NCBI GenBank assembly: GCA_036971715.1
Contig: JAVHJL010000008.1
Coordinates: 186,001 to 250,000 of the forward strand
Length of the DNA stretch: 64,000 nt
From: Arthrobotrys musiformis
Taxonomy: Eukaryota > Ascomycota > Orbiliomycetes > Orbiliales > Orbiliaceae
Reading direction: 5' to 3'
The notes beneath the pieces are model-generated. The model worked only from the letters and a program-made list of their open reading frames with translations. It was not told where the DNA came from and did no database searches. This document shows, piece by piece, positions 1-11,825 of the stretch. Both the position numbers and the translations under genes were made by a program. How positions within the stretch are numbered: the stretch's first letter is position 1; every line of letters starts with the position of its first letter.

Positions 1-962
1 TCTAGATAGCCTGACTCTGGGAGAAAATTTTTCATCCAGTGTACATGCGAGTCCTGGCATCTGTTTGACGGGCATAACCTATTCCAACAGCCGCAGTAGC
101 ATTCGGTTTACGATATAAAACTCCGGGAGTTATTGACGACGTTGAGAATCGAAGCACCATGGCTGTTTGATATGATTGAAATCAAATTGGACCCGGAATA
201 TAGTGTCGCTGGGGCAACCGACAATTTACCTACTGTAACTAGTGTAGTTATGTCCCATAGTTACCATCTCTAGGTAGTATCCGGCCCCCAAGGGCCCTCT
301 TTAATCAAGTACTTATTACTTCACCAACCATCACTATACTGATTCTGGGGACCCCCGGATCTATAATTACGGCCGAAATACGACTTGGGCCTTCACAAAC
401 TTTCGTGCACGAATTCGAAGATATTACTAGCATCGTGAATTATCGATGCTACTCCGATCGCTTCATCCAAGCTCGGGATGATGCGGAAGAGGAGCTGATT
501 ATAACGAGCGTCGTGAAAGTTCGCGTCAAACTACGTACAGCACCTACGGAAGCCGAGTTAAGATCCCCTTGCGGGGCTTCCTTAGTAGAATCTAACGTCT
601 TGTTTATAGGTTCTAATCTTGTTTTGGGCTACAGCTAGATTACCGTTGGCAGATAATCCGCTCCACGCTTCATTAACGGTGTCACGAACGAAATTGAATG
701 GGACGTTCTGAAATTTATATTGTCAGACTGGCAGCTGGTACCGACTATCCTCGTTGCCTTATTGTGGGCTGTTCATAGAACGCGGGAACAGTGTACATTG
801 ACGCCATTGCTAATATTAAAAACGAGGTTCAAATTCCTCTCTTCACCCGACCTAAGGTCGGAATCTAGTCCTGGAAAAAAACGCATGCTTAACGATGAAT
901 CAAGATTGAACGAGCGCGGAGGCAGGGAGAAGCAAACAAGGGTGCCTGATGAGACATTGGAG
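1..962. other. No supported gene
   Basis: Short open frames only, none with recognisable protein character, splice signals or similarity to other parts of the window. The base composition is ordinary, so this is not RIP-type AT-rich DNA. Confidence 0.5.
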
Positions 963-2188
963 CTACTTGAGATGGTTTTCACGGAACTCGCGGCGTAGTT
1001 GCTTGAGCAACCACTTCGTGGCGTCCTTCTGAGCTTGACAACGGTTTTTACCTTTCCCCTTTTTAGCCCAACAGCGCTCCCATACGACGTTGACCCGATG
1101 TCGGACCGGGCGCCCATTTCCAATGGTGGAGACGACGGCGCCGGCACGCTGGTGGTTCTTTTTACGCCCCCCCGGGATGGTAATGCATGACAGGCCGTGT
1201 TCGATACAAAACTGCGTAAGATCGTGGTCGTATTTTTGGATGAGGACGTAGATGGCCTGGACGTATTCCCCTAAATAGGGTGTCTCGCCAGCAGCTGGAA
1301 CTTCATCACCGCCCCCCACTTCCGCGTTATCGGTAGTCGGGTTCTGCTGACTGATCCCCAGCAACTCGAGGTAGTGGGTTGGGAACTCGACTTCTTTAAA
1401 AGTCTGGGATAGAGCGGCGGCTAGCAAACATCTGACACCATCCTCGATCTCCTGGCATACTTTGGTGTCCTCGAGGGAATAGATGAGAGAGAGTACTTCG
1501 CGGCCAACCAAAGGCAACTTCCTACTGCCGTTCTCCGCGGAACAGAGAATGGCCCCCGTTCTAAAGCAGAGGGCCCACGCTGCGATTTGGCCGGCTGCCG
1601 TAAGGTGCTTTACCACCTCCTAAACGTGTTAATTACCGGTTAGCAAATTATGTCTCTACAACGGTAAATATTCTCGACGGAACGCCCAAATGATTTATAG
1701 AATGCTGATTTGCAACTAGCTCAACTTACAGGCACTAGACCCTCGCTAATCTTCCCGGCTAGCAAAGTCTTGGTCTCCTCGGTGACGAAGTCTACAATGG
1801 CTTCGTGGCCCCGTCGGACGCGACCTTCGAGGGCGCCCTTGGCTTTTCGGATTGGCGAAATCACTTGAATTAATCGGTGGACATCGCTATCATCGATCGA
1901 TAGCTTGAAGTGGAATACTGTTGTGTCTGGAATAAAAATGACCTTTCCTGGGCCGTCGGCCCTGGGTCGGATCTTTTTGTTTGGGACCGGGGCACCTCCA
2001 CCCAACTGGCTTCCTCGGGCTTCTTCGCTCGCCATCTCGACATCTTCACCCTCCGAGTCTGTGGGTTGCTGGAAATGGACAACCACTTTGTCGCGCCTCT
2101 TCTCACCATGTTCCTGTGTCTGGAACTTAGTATCTCGTTTAGTATCGCGGGAATCAGTACATACGTTTTGGTCGGTATCGGAGTCCAT
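963..2188 (-). CDS. Two-exon protein with C-terminal dsRNA-binding-like fold
   Basis: Exon 1 is 1730-2188 and exon 2 is 963-1619. The 110-nt intron has a strong donor (GTAAGTTGAG) and ends TTTAG; the join keeps frame and gives about 371 residues. The start is the only in-frame ATG, at 2186-2188. Residues 1-75 are charged and probably disordered. A helical middle follows (motif LPLVGREV about residue 185). The C-terminal part has the pattern helix (YDHDLTQFCIEHGLSC), basic strands (RPVRHRVNVVWE), then a helix rich in Ala/Lys (CQAQKDATKWLLKQL), which resembles the alpha-beta-beta-beta-alpha order of a dsRNA-binding domain. That assignment is by pattern only. Related sequences lie at 5590-6945 and 17001-17998. 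Function unknown; RNA binding is an inference. Confidence 0.65.
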
Positions 2189-2484
2189 TTTTCTGGAAGG
2201 ATTGGCCTTATCCTCTTGGTGTGTGCTGGGTGCTGACTATTACTTGAAGGTCAAAAAGTGTGATGGAGGATGAAAGAGAAAGCCTACTGTCCTGAAAATA
2301 TTTATTTTCTACGGGCGAGAATCAGGGACGGGTTAGGGCATCAACCCCTCAACGTTTGAGGTTGAAGCCACCGAGATTGGCCTTCAGCCCGCACCGCCCG
2401 CCGTTGAGCCACATACCCAAAGGCACTCAATCCGTTCACGATATATTGCCCTAGCCGCCGCTCCCCCCTCTGTTCTACCAATTA

Positions 2485-2830
2485 TGGCTAGCAAATTCAA
2501 CGACACTTTACTTTTCCAATCTACGACCCAGGAGTACAGGGAGAACCAGTTCATGAAGCTCCAAGCGTTCTAACAGCACGACGATGAAAGGATGGATGCT
2601 ATATTTTATAGCCAAGTGTACAGCCTAATTCATCAGCCCGCCAGAACTTCCCCAATTGCCCTCTATCGAATGGCCAGCTGATTCGAAGGTGGTTTATAGG
2701 ATTTCCGTGCAGTACACAGATATTCCGGCCCAGATGACATGTCAAGATACAATGGTAGGTAGTGACGCTTTCGCGGATTTCTCCAATCGGAGTATCTCTC
2801 ATTTTTACGCAATCTGGGCGGAATATCACT
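2485..2830 (+). pseudogene. Possible decayed coding fragment
   Basis: An ATG at 2485 opens a frame with coding-like composition for about 28 codons, meets a stop, and continues with a second coding-like stretch. A third stretch (motif IEWPADSKVVYRISVQYTD) reads in another frame up to about 2830. No family recognised. Frame changes and stops suggest a pseudogene, but chance open frame cannot be excluded. Confidence 0.25.
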
Positions 2831-5589
2831 AGTCTTCACACTCGCGCGAGATCAACAGCCATATTTTAATACAACGATTAGCCTGAGGACCGGGCCTCGC
2901 TGATGCATTCTTGTAACTATTGCGGCTGAGTGCCAAGCATGTCCCTCTCGCGACAATCGATAACCAATCGCGCATTCTAGTTATATAACAAGACTGGCCC
3001 TTATCCAGGTACGTACTCTATAGTTCTTCATAATGAGCCTGGTGCCGTCCGTGGGAATTTACTATAAGCCTACCGACGCGACTCCGCCTCTTTTTCACTA
3101 CTTTTAGAGGGATTCCCAAACATCACCTTTCATCTTTAGATATCTCTTCAACCGAATCGGATTTCTATCGGAGTTCCCGGTACGCAAAAAGGGACGCGAA
3201 ATGCATCGAAAATGGAGCCCGTTTGCATCGCAAGCGATGTGCCAACAGGGGCGCCTGGCCTTGCCCGAGTCTAGCACGTGGTGCGTAATTTCTCCCATCA
3301 CTACAGTGCTTGAGTCGTGTAGAAGGTCATGGTGTTGGCCCCAGAAACCCTCTATCGTTAAGGATTGGTCGAATATAAGAACGTCACGATCGTTGGATAG
3401 GATTTCATGTGTCCAGCTACACGCATTGATACTGACGCTAAAGCGAAACTTAAATGCATCCAATTTGCATTTGATCACAGCGGTACAGACGAAGCGATGA
3501 ATAACTTGTTTTACATCCATCATTTAGTTACAAACGTAGCAATCAGCACGTATAAGTGTGTAGTGCTTCGAATGGGCCATGCACTAGCCGTGAAACCAGG
3601 TCATACCACGTCCAGCAGGCCCAGGTTCTGGAATTTCAGGCTTCACCGAACCCATATCAACGAAAAGTACTACATAGGTACGTTCACTTGGAAAAATTAT
3701 TAATGCGTATACGTCCCGATTCGAATCTAGGATTTGGTACCTAGTTCAGCTCTTGATTTGCGTCTCTATAACCGCTATAGTATTTGAGGCCCACCAGGAC
3801 TATTGATCGCGTCTTCTCCTGGTCGATCGAGGAAAATATGGTTCATAGTTTATATGGTACTTAAATCAACGGTGCCTTTTGCAAAGTTACGATTCTACCG
3901 TTAATGAAGGGCTTTTTGCGAAATTTCGCGAAGATATCGGTATACGCTGGTATCACATCGAGGCCGTGTGCAAATAGTAAATCCTTCCTGGGTACGTGCA
4001 TACGAAACATTGGTCAGTTTACTCTCTATTCGCCATGCCTTCTCATCTAGTCAAGGTTATTCCTCACAAGATTTCCAGAACTGCTAGTGGAACTACACTC
4101 AGGCCCTCCTAGGACAGTAATCCGAAAAAGGCCTGAAATCATAGCTAGCTGCGCAACGATAAACCTATACAACGGGATCAGTGTTTAGATGTATATTGTC
4201 ACAAGAGTATGGAGGGCGAAAGTACTCGCAACGGGAATCCGAAAGATACTAGTTGAAGAACAGCTAACGGCTAAGATATAGCGCTGCTTTTACGACGTCC
4301 ATCGAGAGCCTACACCGCGCGGACGATCATATGAGAAATGGCAACCAAGGAACCATCAGAATGAAGTTAGTTTGCAGTGGCTGGTGACCGTAGAGCACTG
4401 CCGTGGGTTTGGTAGTTGGCAACATTACCGTTTGTGGATTTGAGGGGAGATCCCGAAGCAGTCTCGTATCCAAACTGTGCCCGAAGCTCCGTCGGGATAT
4501 GATCTTAGTTCAACCCCTTGGTTTACGTATACACTGCTTCTTTTTCTTCCATGGCTTCCTCGCGGGGAATATTTTTGATGACCTTGAGGGGCTCGTCGTA
4601 CGTAGAACGTAGGCTGGTAACCTCTCTACGCCTTACTGTCGCTATCTTCGCCATAGCTACCTCTACTCAGCACGCATTTTCCTGTTCTTAAAAGATCGCC
4701 CCATATTTCTTACTCGTAACCCCTTTCTTCATCGTCTTATAGTTGGCTGTATCTTTCTCATAACGTGTTTTACAATGTTAGTGACAGAGGTATGGTACTA
4801 ATATAGTCAGGTAGTTCGAAGCTTGCAAGGTATCGTGGCGACCAAGCTCGAGGTGTTAAAAGGTACATAAAGACGTTGTAGTATTAAATTACTTGAGATA
4901 CGAAAGGATCCCCTCGTTGTTGCAAGCTTAAAGGACGCTATATGCTAGGATATACATATTGATATATACTTTATCGTGGTATAGGTATATTTTCGTAACA
5001 GAAGAGCCATAGTAACGAAATTATATTACTTGTCAGTTATGGAGTGTAGTTGATAGACGGTGCTTAAGACTCGTGTACCTTCCTCCTGGTATCTTTGAGG
5101 GTCTACGCCTTATCATTGCCCCGTCCTTTCCCAACCCACACCCGCTCCATCAAGCCGATATAGCGGACGATAATATCAGCGGGCCAGTGCCGATGGGCAA
5201 GTGATGGCCATTATATTTGTATCTATCGCGGTCAGCATCCGTGGTTCTCATTCGGGAGGAGGGGTTCCCTGCATGGGTGCGACCGTTGGCCGACAAACAG
5301 AGGGAAGGAGGAGCTCAAGCAGCGTTTAGACTTTGCGGGAGAGTAGCCATAAGAACATCTGTACTAATGGTGTAAAAGACTTTCCGAAAGAAAACGATTA
5401 AGGGAAGAACGAAAGAATTTTGAGGTCAGCACGACGGGAAGTTACCGCGGCCAAGACAATCACAAAGTACCATCCAAAAGAAAGGCTTTGGATCGGCGAC
5501 TGCGGCGTAGGAAGTGCCATGTCGATGCACCCTGCTCGTCCGATCGTAGGGAGCACCCGCGGCCGGTTAGCTTGGTCTACGATCAGGTA
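2831..5589. other. No supported gene
   Basis: Only short unrelated open frames; no splice-joined reading, no recognised motif and no repeat structure that I can see by eye. Confidence 0.5.
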
Positions 5590-6945
5590 TCAGGGAGACT
5601 TACCGGTTGATCGTTGATATGCTATATTATTGCGGTGGGCCTGCTCTCTCCTCGTGGCGGGACATGATGCAGAGCTTGGAGAGTTCTGGGAACTGTTTAA
5701 CGTTTCCGCAACATTGCAGCGATGGTATGGATATATCGGCCTAATCTTGGAACATCGGCGTCGCGGTATTTGGGGACGATTTGGCCATCGACTGTGTCTA
5801 CACCTTCCTGGGCCGTGCCTCCGCCGGCCTTTTTCCGGAGCTGGTTGCAAACCCCCGAGATATCTCTTCAAGAAAGTTTGATGTACGGGTTCGTATAAGC
5901 GAGAGTAACTCGGAATAAAGCTTTACTCCCGCTTGAATCTCTTCGCAAATAACGGCGCTTCCCAGCGCGTATAAAGGGCCTTTGAGTTCTTCGCCATTTA
6001 ACGGCAGGCTTCGCGATCGATTTGCCGTTGAATGCAGGACTCTCCTCATCTGGAATCGGGACGACCAAGGCGATAAGTGTCCTAGGGAGGTTGAACATGC
6101 GACCACTTCATAAGTATGTTCCTGTGCGGCTAGCTATTAGCATACGTATACCCCAAACATTTTCATACGTCATATCGCTTAAATCCCAGGTTTGGCCAAC
6201 CAGTATTCTAAGGCCCCTCTAGACTACGGGCTCTAACTCACCGTGATTATTTTCTTGTCGGCGTAGCCTAACAAACAAAAATCGGGTTCGTTTAGGTAGG
6301 AAATCGTTAATTGACTTTTGCCTGGTCTCGTTCCCCTTAGGGGCATATGGAGTTGAGGATTCTTATCGACGACAACCGTTGTGCTGTGGGAGGTCTTGCC
6401 CGCGGCCGTTCGCGCCCCCGCGAACTGACGTCCTGTGCCAGAGCGTGCAACCTATCGACACTTTGCGAACTAAGGGCCTCTGGATCTAAAGTTAAAGCCG
6501 AAAATAGATGAAAACAATTAAACGATATCGATAGGTGTGTGTATATACCTGGAAGGTCGTGTAAAGTGTGCTCGAGCGCGTCCAACAACGCCTCTAAGGA
6601 CATTCTGACGCCTAGATGGCGGCCAGTAAGACACCATCTGCGGCTGAGGGCATGGGACGAAAAGCAGCTTACCCAGGTTATTCGCCATTTTTGAGATTTC
6701 CCGTCTTTCATCTGGCTCATCTGTTTGTTTGCCTAAGAGATGGCCTCGCCATCGAGGGATAGGCAGAAACGAATAGCCTTGGTGGATGGTTGAAGCACGA
6801 TCATCCCGGGTCCATCCAGTTTTGATTCGTGCTTTTTCGGTTGCGGGGTGGGAAAATGCCCTGTGATCCCCGTTTCCTCGGATTCACCCCCTCCTGCATC
6901 TTCATCCTCCCTTTCGGGTTCCTCGTCAAGCGCCTCGTTGTTCAT
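5590..6945 (-). pseudogene. Decayed paralogue of the 963-2188 dsRBD-like gene
   Basis: Reading from right to left, three blocks match the intact gene at 963-2188 in the same order. The first (6733-6945) has an acidic N-terminus and a DGPGMIVLQP motif matching DGPGKVIFIP. The second (about 5880-6100) has LPLNGEELKGPLYALGSAVI against LPLVGREVLSLIYSLEDTKV, followed by CEEIQAGV against CQEIEDGV. The third (about 5700-5800) has a GRYIHTIAAMLRKR segment matching the linker before the RNA-binding-like fold. The blocks lie in different frames separated by stops and the C-terminal fold is not readable, so the copy is broken. Intron boundaries could hide some frame changes, but not all. Confidence 0.5.
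6322..6335. repeat. Short dispersed repeat, GGGWACGAGACC core
   Basis: The sequence CTGGTCTCGTTCCC is the reverse complement of a core that recurs at 9751, 19710, 20934, 21095, 21607 and 60301. This is the shortest member; similarity stops after the core. Confidence 0.35.
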
Positions 6946-7036
6946 TCCGATGTCTTCACCCAGCTGGCTGCGACATAGAACTTCTAGAGCGTTATTGCGG
7001 AATTCTTCGGCCTGGGGTGGATGTTGGAGCCATTAG

Positions 7037-8456
7037 CGCCTGGAATATCGTGCTAGGATGGGTACTTACGGATAAATCCACCGTCTCGTCCCGTCTATCA
7101 GAATAGGTAGCCATAATTTACGATATTTTTGGCTGGTGCATATAGATATCCTCGAGTTTCTTCAGCTCTTGCATGTAGTATTCGATGCATTTTTCGGGTA
7201 TCAAGTGTAGCCTCGAACCCAGGCGCTGTTAGGGCTAAAGTATTGAGTTATTGCACAGTTGGTGTTCTAGAAGGATATGATGTGGTTCTGGAGGGTCGGG
7301 GGGTGTTTATATTCTAGTAGGTACAAGGTATACCCATACTCAGCCCCCATTGCCACCTCAATATCACCGCCATTGCTATATATCATGCGTTATTTGTCTC
7401 AGTTGGTTTCGCTCCTGGGGCTTCCTTCAATTTGGTTACGAGACTGGGGCTTCCTGTCCTTAGACGTCTAGACATAATGACAACACAAAGACTTGTTGGA
7501 TTCTTCGCAGCGGCTCGATTTGCGAATGCGGCCACATGGGCCAGCCGGAACGTTCTTTGCCCACGAGTCAAGAAGAGCCGGTGACGGGGTAACATGAGAG
7601 GTTGGAATATTGGCAGCTTAATCCATTCGGATCGCGAGATCCCTTGGTCATATATTTAAGACGGACATGCCATTGGCCGACTAAAGCGTCGATCGTCCAG
7701 TTTACTTATTAGAACCGGCTGGTTTAGAGGCTTTGATATATATCGAATGGCCGGCGGGCGCTTGACGATAATTCGAAGGGGTTTGGCTCCCATAGATACT
7801 TCGATGATTAGGTATGAATTTTGCACCCGTTATACAAACTGGTTTCACCATATTTATTGTTTATCACAGATACCTCATGAAAGCTATCAAGCGATCGAGG
7901 CACGTGCACTCGAACGAGACGTATATGCTGGTCAATTTATATATAGATATCTGTACATTTGTGATTTGGGCCCAGAATATACTGCCCCGCCGATACTGAC
8001 TATGGTTACCGGGACCTAAGGACTTAATGTATTTTTACATTTAATACAACAGGTTATACACCTATTGAATACCACTGCACCGATAGCACCCTAGCCCCTA
8101 GTCTTGGGCTGAAAGACGCGGTCCACACCTCCCTAGCCCTCACAGGTGTCGAATTTATATATGTGCAGAGGGTCGATGGAGGTTAGCGATCGGTGGGAGA
8201 AGTAGGGGGAGTTCCGGGAGGGGTATCCAAGGACGAAGAGCTGGGCGTTTATGATATAGACCCGAGGCGTCTGTAACGATCCACCAGAGAACATCCAAAC
8301 CTAGCACTGAACGGAGTCATCACGGTGGAAATAACCAGTAAGATGGAAAAGTCAATAAAGATATAATTTAATAAAAGTAAAGCGCTTGGTGAATAAATCG
8401 TAGAGAGGAGAGCAGGCGGTAGAGGGGCCAACAGGATTTCAAGCGCGAGGGAGAGA
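7037..8456. other. No supported gene; one short repeat
   Basis: No convincing coding region. A 30-bp segment at 8101-8130 recurs at 9338-9366. Confidence 0.45.
8101..8130 (+). repeat. Short direct repeat, copy 1
   Basis: Shares GTCTTGGG and GACGCGGTCCACACCT with 9338-9366, 1.2 kb away in the same orientation. The two copies flank the dsRBD-like gene at 8457-9071. Confidence 0.4.
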
Positions 8457-9071
8457 CTACTTCTTGCCGCCTCTCTCCCCGAACAAGCCGTCGACATTCG
8501 AACCCTCAAGAATTACGAGAAGTCTCTTGGCGGCGCCCTCGATCGCTTCATCACGAGTGTCCCTCGTCGCACCGGCAGATCGGCGAGGGTGCCCCTTTTT
8601 CTGCCGTGCGACGCTGACAACAACTCGAACCCGCCCCTTAACCTTGCCGCGATCTTGCCACCATGTGAGCCGGTTTTTGCGGCAAAAGTCTTTCAGCGCA
8701 TCAAAGTACGATGGTGGCGGGGCGACTGGGTTTTCCCCCGGGCCATCGGCCTCGCTCGCGGCTGCGTGGAAGATTCGTCCGCCCACATTGGAGATGGTGC
8801 CATTTCCAGGGTTTATGTGGAGGCCTTGGACCATTTGCCCAAGGGCTTTGACTTCTTCATCAGACATCGCGGCGTTATTGGGAGGAAAGGGCGGTGAGCT
8901 ACTGCCTCGAGATAATTTTGAGCGGTCTGCCAGCCTTGAAGCACCAGATCGAGATGGACGTATGTACTTACTAATCTCGTTATCGAGTTTGAGGGCGGTG
9001 GTTTGACGGTAGTAGAGCCTACGAGATATCGATGATTGGGAGGCGTGATTCGAATTCATGGGCTTGTGCAT
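8457..9071 (-). CDS. Small protein with dsRNA-binding-like fold
   Basis: The frame is open from ATG 9069-9071 (a second in-frame ATG lies at 9057-9059) to a stop at 8457, giving 204 residues if unspliced. A GTAAGT donor followed by possible AG acceptors near 8935-8970 suggests a frame-preserving intron of about 45 nt. The C-terminal 90 residues follow the dsRBD pattern closely: helix (SYFDALKDFCRKNRLT), basic strands (KVKGRVRVVVSVARQ), then a Thr/Arg turn and helix (RDEAIEGAAKRLLVIL). The Ala-Ala before a Lys-Arg-Leu-Leu helix is typical of the last dsRBD helix. The N-terminal half looks disordered. It lacks the long helical middle of the genes at 963-2188 and 17001-17998. Role unknown. Confidence 0.65.
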   Translation of the reverse strand: MHKPMNSNHASQSSISRRLYYRQTTALKLDNEISKYIRPSRSGASRLADRSKLSRGSSSPPFPPNNAAMSDEEVKALGQMVQGLHINPGNGTISNVGGRIFHAAASEADGPGENPVAPPPSYFDALKDFCRKNRLTWWQDRGKVKGRVRVVVSVARQKKGHPRRSAGATRDTRDEAIEGAAKRLLVILEGSNVDGLFGERGGKK

Positions 9072-9337
9072 GTGGAGTTTTACGGGTGTACCACGAGACC
9101 AAGTGTAACCGTATTAGTAGGAGCGGGTCCGCCAAATATTACCAATCAGCAATGTTACGCCGCCGGGCCGACACTCGGCGTACGCTTACGTAGATATATA
9201 TTATAGTACGGCGATAAGTCGGGCTTCATATCTATGCCAATATAGTGATCACGACGGCGGGCATTCAAGAATTAGGTGCAGATATATTATATAAATACTC
9301 CATGAAGCACGTCGAGGATACGCTATATGTATATATA

Positions 9338-9366
9338 GTCTTGGGTTGTAGACGCGGTCCACACCT
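9338..9366 (+). repeat. Short direct repeat, copy 2
   Basis: Second copy of the segment at 8101-8130; they share GACGCGGTCCACACCT exactly. Confidence 0.4.
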
Positions 9367-9750
9367 GCTCGGTGTATATATATCCCGAGGCTGGAGCGAG
9401 GCGAACGAAGAGATTGCTACAACGTTCTCTGAAGCCGCGGCAGGGACCTAGATCCTTCAATGCCAAATGCAATACTTTCACGGTAATATCCTTTAAAGGT
9501 TAATAATAATAGTGTATTTAGGCATAATATCTCAACTTAAGAACCGGAAGCCCCAGGAGAACTTGTAACATACCATCCTACTTCTCGAGACGGTGACCCA
9601 TGGTCGGTAGGATTTTGCAGAGCTGGAGGCAATGGCGCCAAGCAATAGCTTGACCTACCGAGGTCGCGCGCTCGACGATCTCCCACATGTATATATTGGT
9701 CTACGCCGTTGCTTTTTTATGGCTTCGAATCAATCGATATTTGGCCGCTA

Positions 9751-9784
9751 CTGGTCTCGTTCCCAGCCTCACCCAGGGTGGTCC
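9751..9784 (+). repeat. Dispersed repeat matching a MITE-like terminus
   Basis: This 34-bp segment, beginning CTGGTCTCGTTCCCAG, is nearly identical to the left terminus of the inverted repeat at 20927-21124. No matching right terminus was found nearby, so it is a single end or a fragment. Confidence 0.5.
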
Positions 9785-11182
9785 GCCGCTACCTCCTTCA
9801 GGGGTATTCCTGTAGTCGTGATTTGATTTGTATAACTAGGTTTCGGCTAGCTAAAAATTTCTAAAATCAACTTTACCTTCCCCCGACTTACTATCAGCGT
9901 CCCCACCCGCCCGACGACAAGTCCTCTGGTCGCTTCTTTGCCCTCTACCACACGCGTGATCTATAGCTTGGCTCCACCGACCCCAAGGGAGGGTACTTTG
10001 GGGTCAGTTTGCCTGGTATTGCCCCTGACAGGAGCAGCAGAAGTTGATTCCAGTTTTCAAACTGAAATCAACTGTCTTTAGTGTTCCTTCGCGGATATAT
10101 GGTGTAGTTTCCGTGTTTCTAGTATGGTAGCGTGTGACAAGCCTCCACTACGTCCTGTACTTTGTTAGCTTCTTAAGCAAGGAAGTGACTTGGGCTCCCC
10201 AGGGCATTGAGATATATACCTTGAATTGGATGTTGGAATAGGCTGAGTATTATCTAGGTCGCATTTAGAAGGGCTGCACGAGACGACATCGGTTGTCCAC
10301 AACCCTCCCATGACATAGGCCGTGTTGGTGTTCAGGTTTTTACCATTATATTAATATGTAGATGTATTTTATCCCCGCTTTAGAGTTAGGGAGTACAAAG
10401 GTATCTATGTAAGTAGGTAGTTAGTACACGCGGTGGAGTATATAGGTAGAGAGAGCTAGAACTTACAGATTGAAGTCGTCGTCGCACCTCGCATCGATGT
10501 GGTCCGGGTATTTGGACGGAACACCCAAGGTGCACGCAGTGGCTCAAGTAGGTAGCTTCCCCCGCCAGCTTGTCGATTCTCTCGGTGGGAGCCTTTGAGA
10601 AATCATCCCTTAACCTACTAGTCGCATAGGGAGAATTGGGGGAATATATGGAGCCTCTTCAGGATGGCTTCCTGGTGATATATATATTCACATGTCCAAC
10701 GGTGGTAGTGGTTCGTCTCGTCGAAGTATCAAGGGGGAAATCATTGTGATTTTGGTTGCGTCCTGTTTTCAGAGGAGAGGACAGCGACGCCACATAGAGA
10801 GGTCGTAAACCTTGAAGATGACTATCTCGTCTTCGTCAGGGACGGTCGAAGTGGTGAAGGCCACATCCCGGGGTAGCTGGTGGTGTGAAGACGATGGTGA
10901 TGCCTTCTAAACATCGAGGTATGATGATGTATTGGTGATAAGAAGGGTGTAGATGAGTGGAGAAAAGATGGAGAAGAGGTGGTTGGAAGGAATGAAGTAG
11001 AAGGAATGGACAGCTTGTTAGTTGGTTCCAGAGGACAGTAGTAATTTCCATACTCGGCATGTTACTGCCTAGCAACAGAGCCAGATACCCTCTACGAGAT
11101 CTAAACGCCCTGTGTGGAACCTGGAGACTGGATAAGAAGCCCGTCGCATATCTTTCGGTCGTCACACACGGTTATTAGGATA

Positions 11183-11207
11183 TCTAATCTAATCTAATCT
11201 AATCTAA
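11183..11207 (+). repeat. Pentanucleotide tandem repeat (TCTAA)5
   Basis: Five perfect head-to-tail copies of TCTAA followed by CCC. It is a simple microsatellite and not the fungal telomere unit. Confidence 0.85.
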
Positions 11208-11825
11208 CCCGATAGCCCAGAATGTCAGGATAGTCTCGTGTCCGGCTGAAGAGGACGATAAATACTCCGATATACATGTGCCTCTATATGGTCTATACAG
11301 AAGTACACACGCACCACCTTCGAAAATAGAAAAATCGCACCAACTCTAGAAACACGGATTTCCGAGCCTTTGAGTATAAAACAGTACCCCTTCATACTAC
11401 ACACGCCGAATTGGACCGTCAGATACCTCGCAGCCGTGGGAAATTGCTGTTGCGAGGCTGTACGATTGTGTTATTGTTGGATGCAGGATGTGTTGTCGAC
11501 GGTGTTATCCGGCCGCATCACCTCCACATCACCTCACCGCACTCCACTCCACCCCGCCTGCAGCACCTGCACCTGCCCCAGCTACCCATGTTCTCCTCCA
11601 CTCCACCTCCCACCAGCCCCCATTTTACCACCATCGCCAGATATCTCTTCTGTCCTCTTTGATCCAAATATCTCCCCTTCACATCCTCTCGTTTGCAGCT
11701 GTTCCCGCTCTGGCAGCGGGTATATCGCTCGCCAATATCCCGGCGTTGCCTCCATCGTTTATCGCTCGTCCACAAGCTGCCTGGCCGTCGAGCCGCATAT
11801 TTTCCCCACAGGCTAACTAGCAACC

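Larger units (their letters stand above)
9072..11825. other. Intergenic; short repeats only
   Basis: No supported gene. It contains dispersed repeats at 9338 and 9751, a five-copy pentanucleotide repeat at 11183, and a pyrimidine-rich stretch at about 11510-11700 directly upstream of the F-box gene, of the kind common in promoters of filamentous fungi. Confidence 0.5.

Noticed and set aside
8464..9006. 180-codon plus-strand frame
   Set aside because: Antisense to the dsRBD-like gene at 8457-9071; product is a Ser/Pro-rich shadow.
11183..11210. Possible internal telomere repeat
   Set aside because: The unit is TCTAA, not the TTAGGG-type unit; only the last copy resembles CTAACCC.
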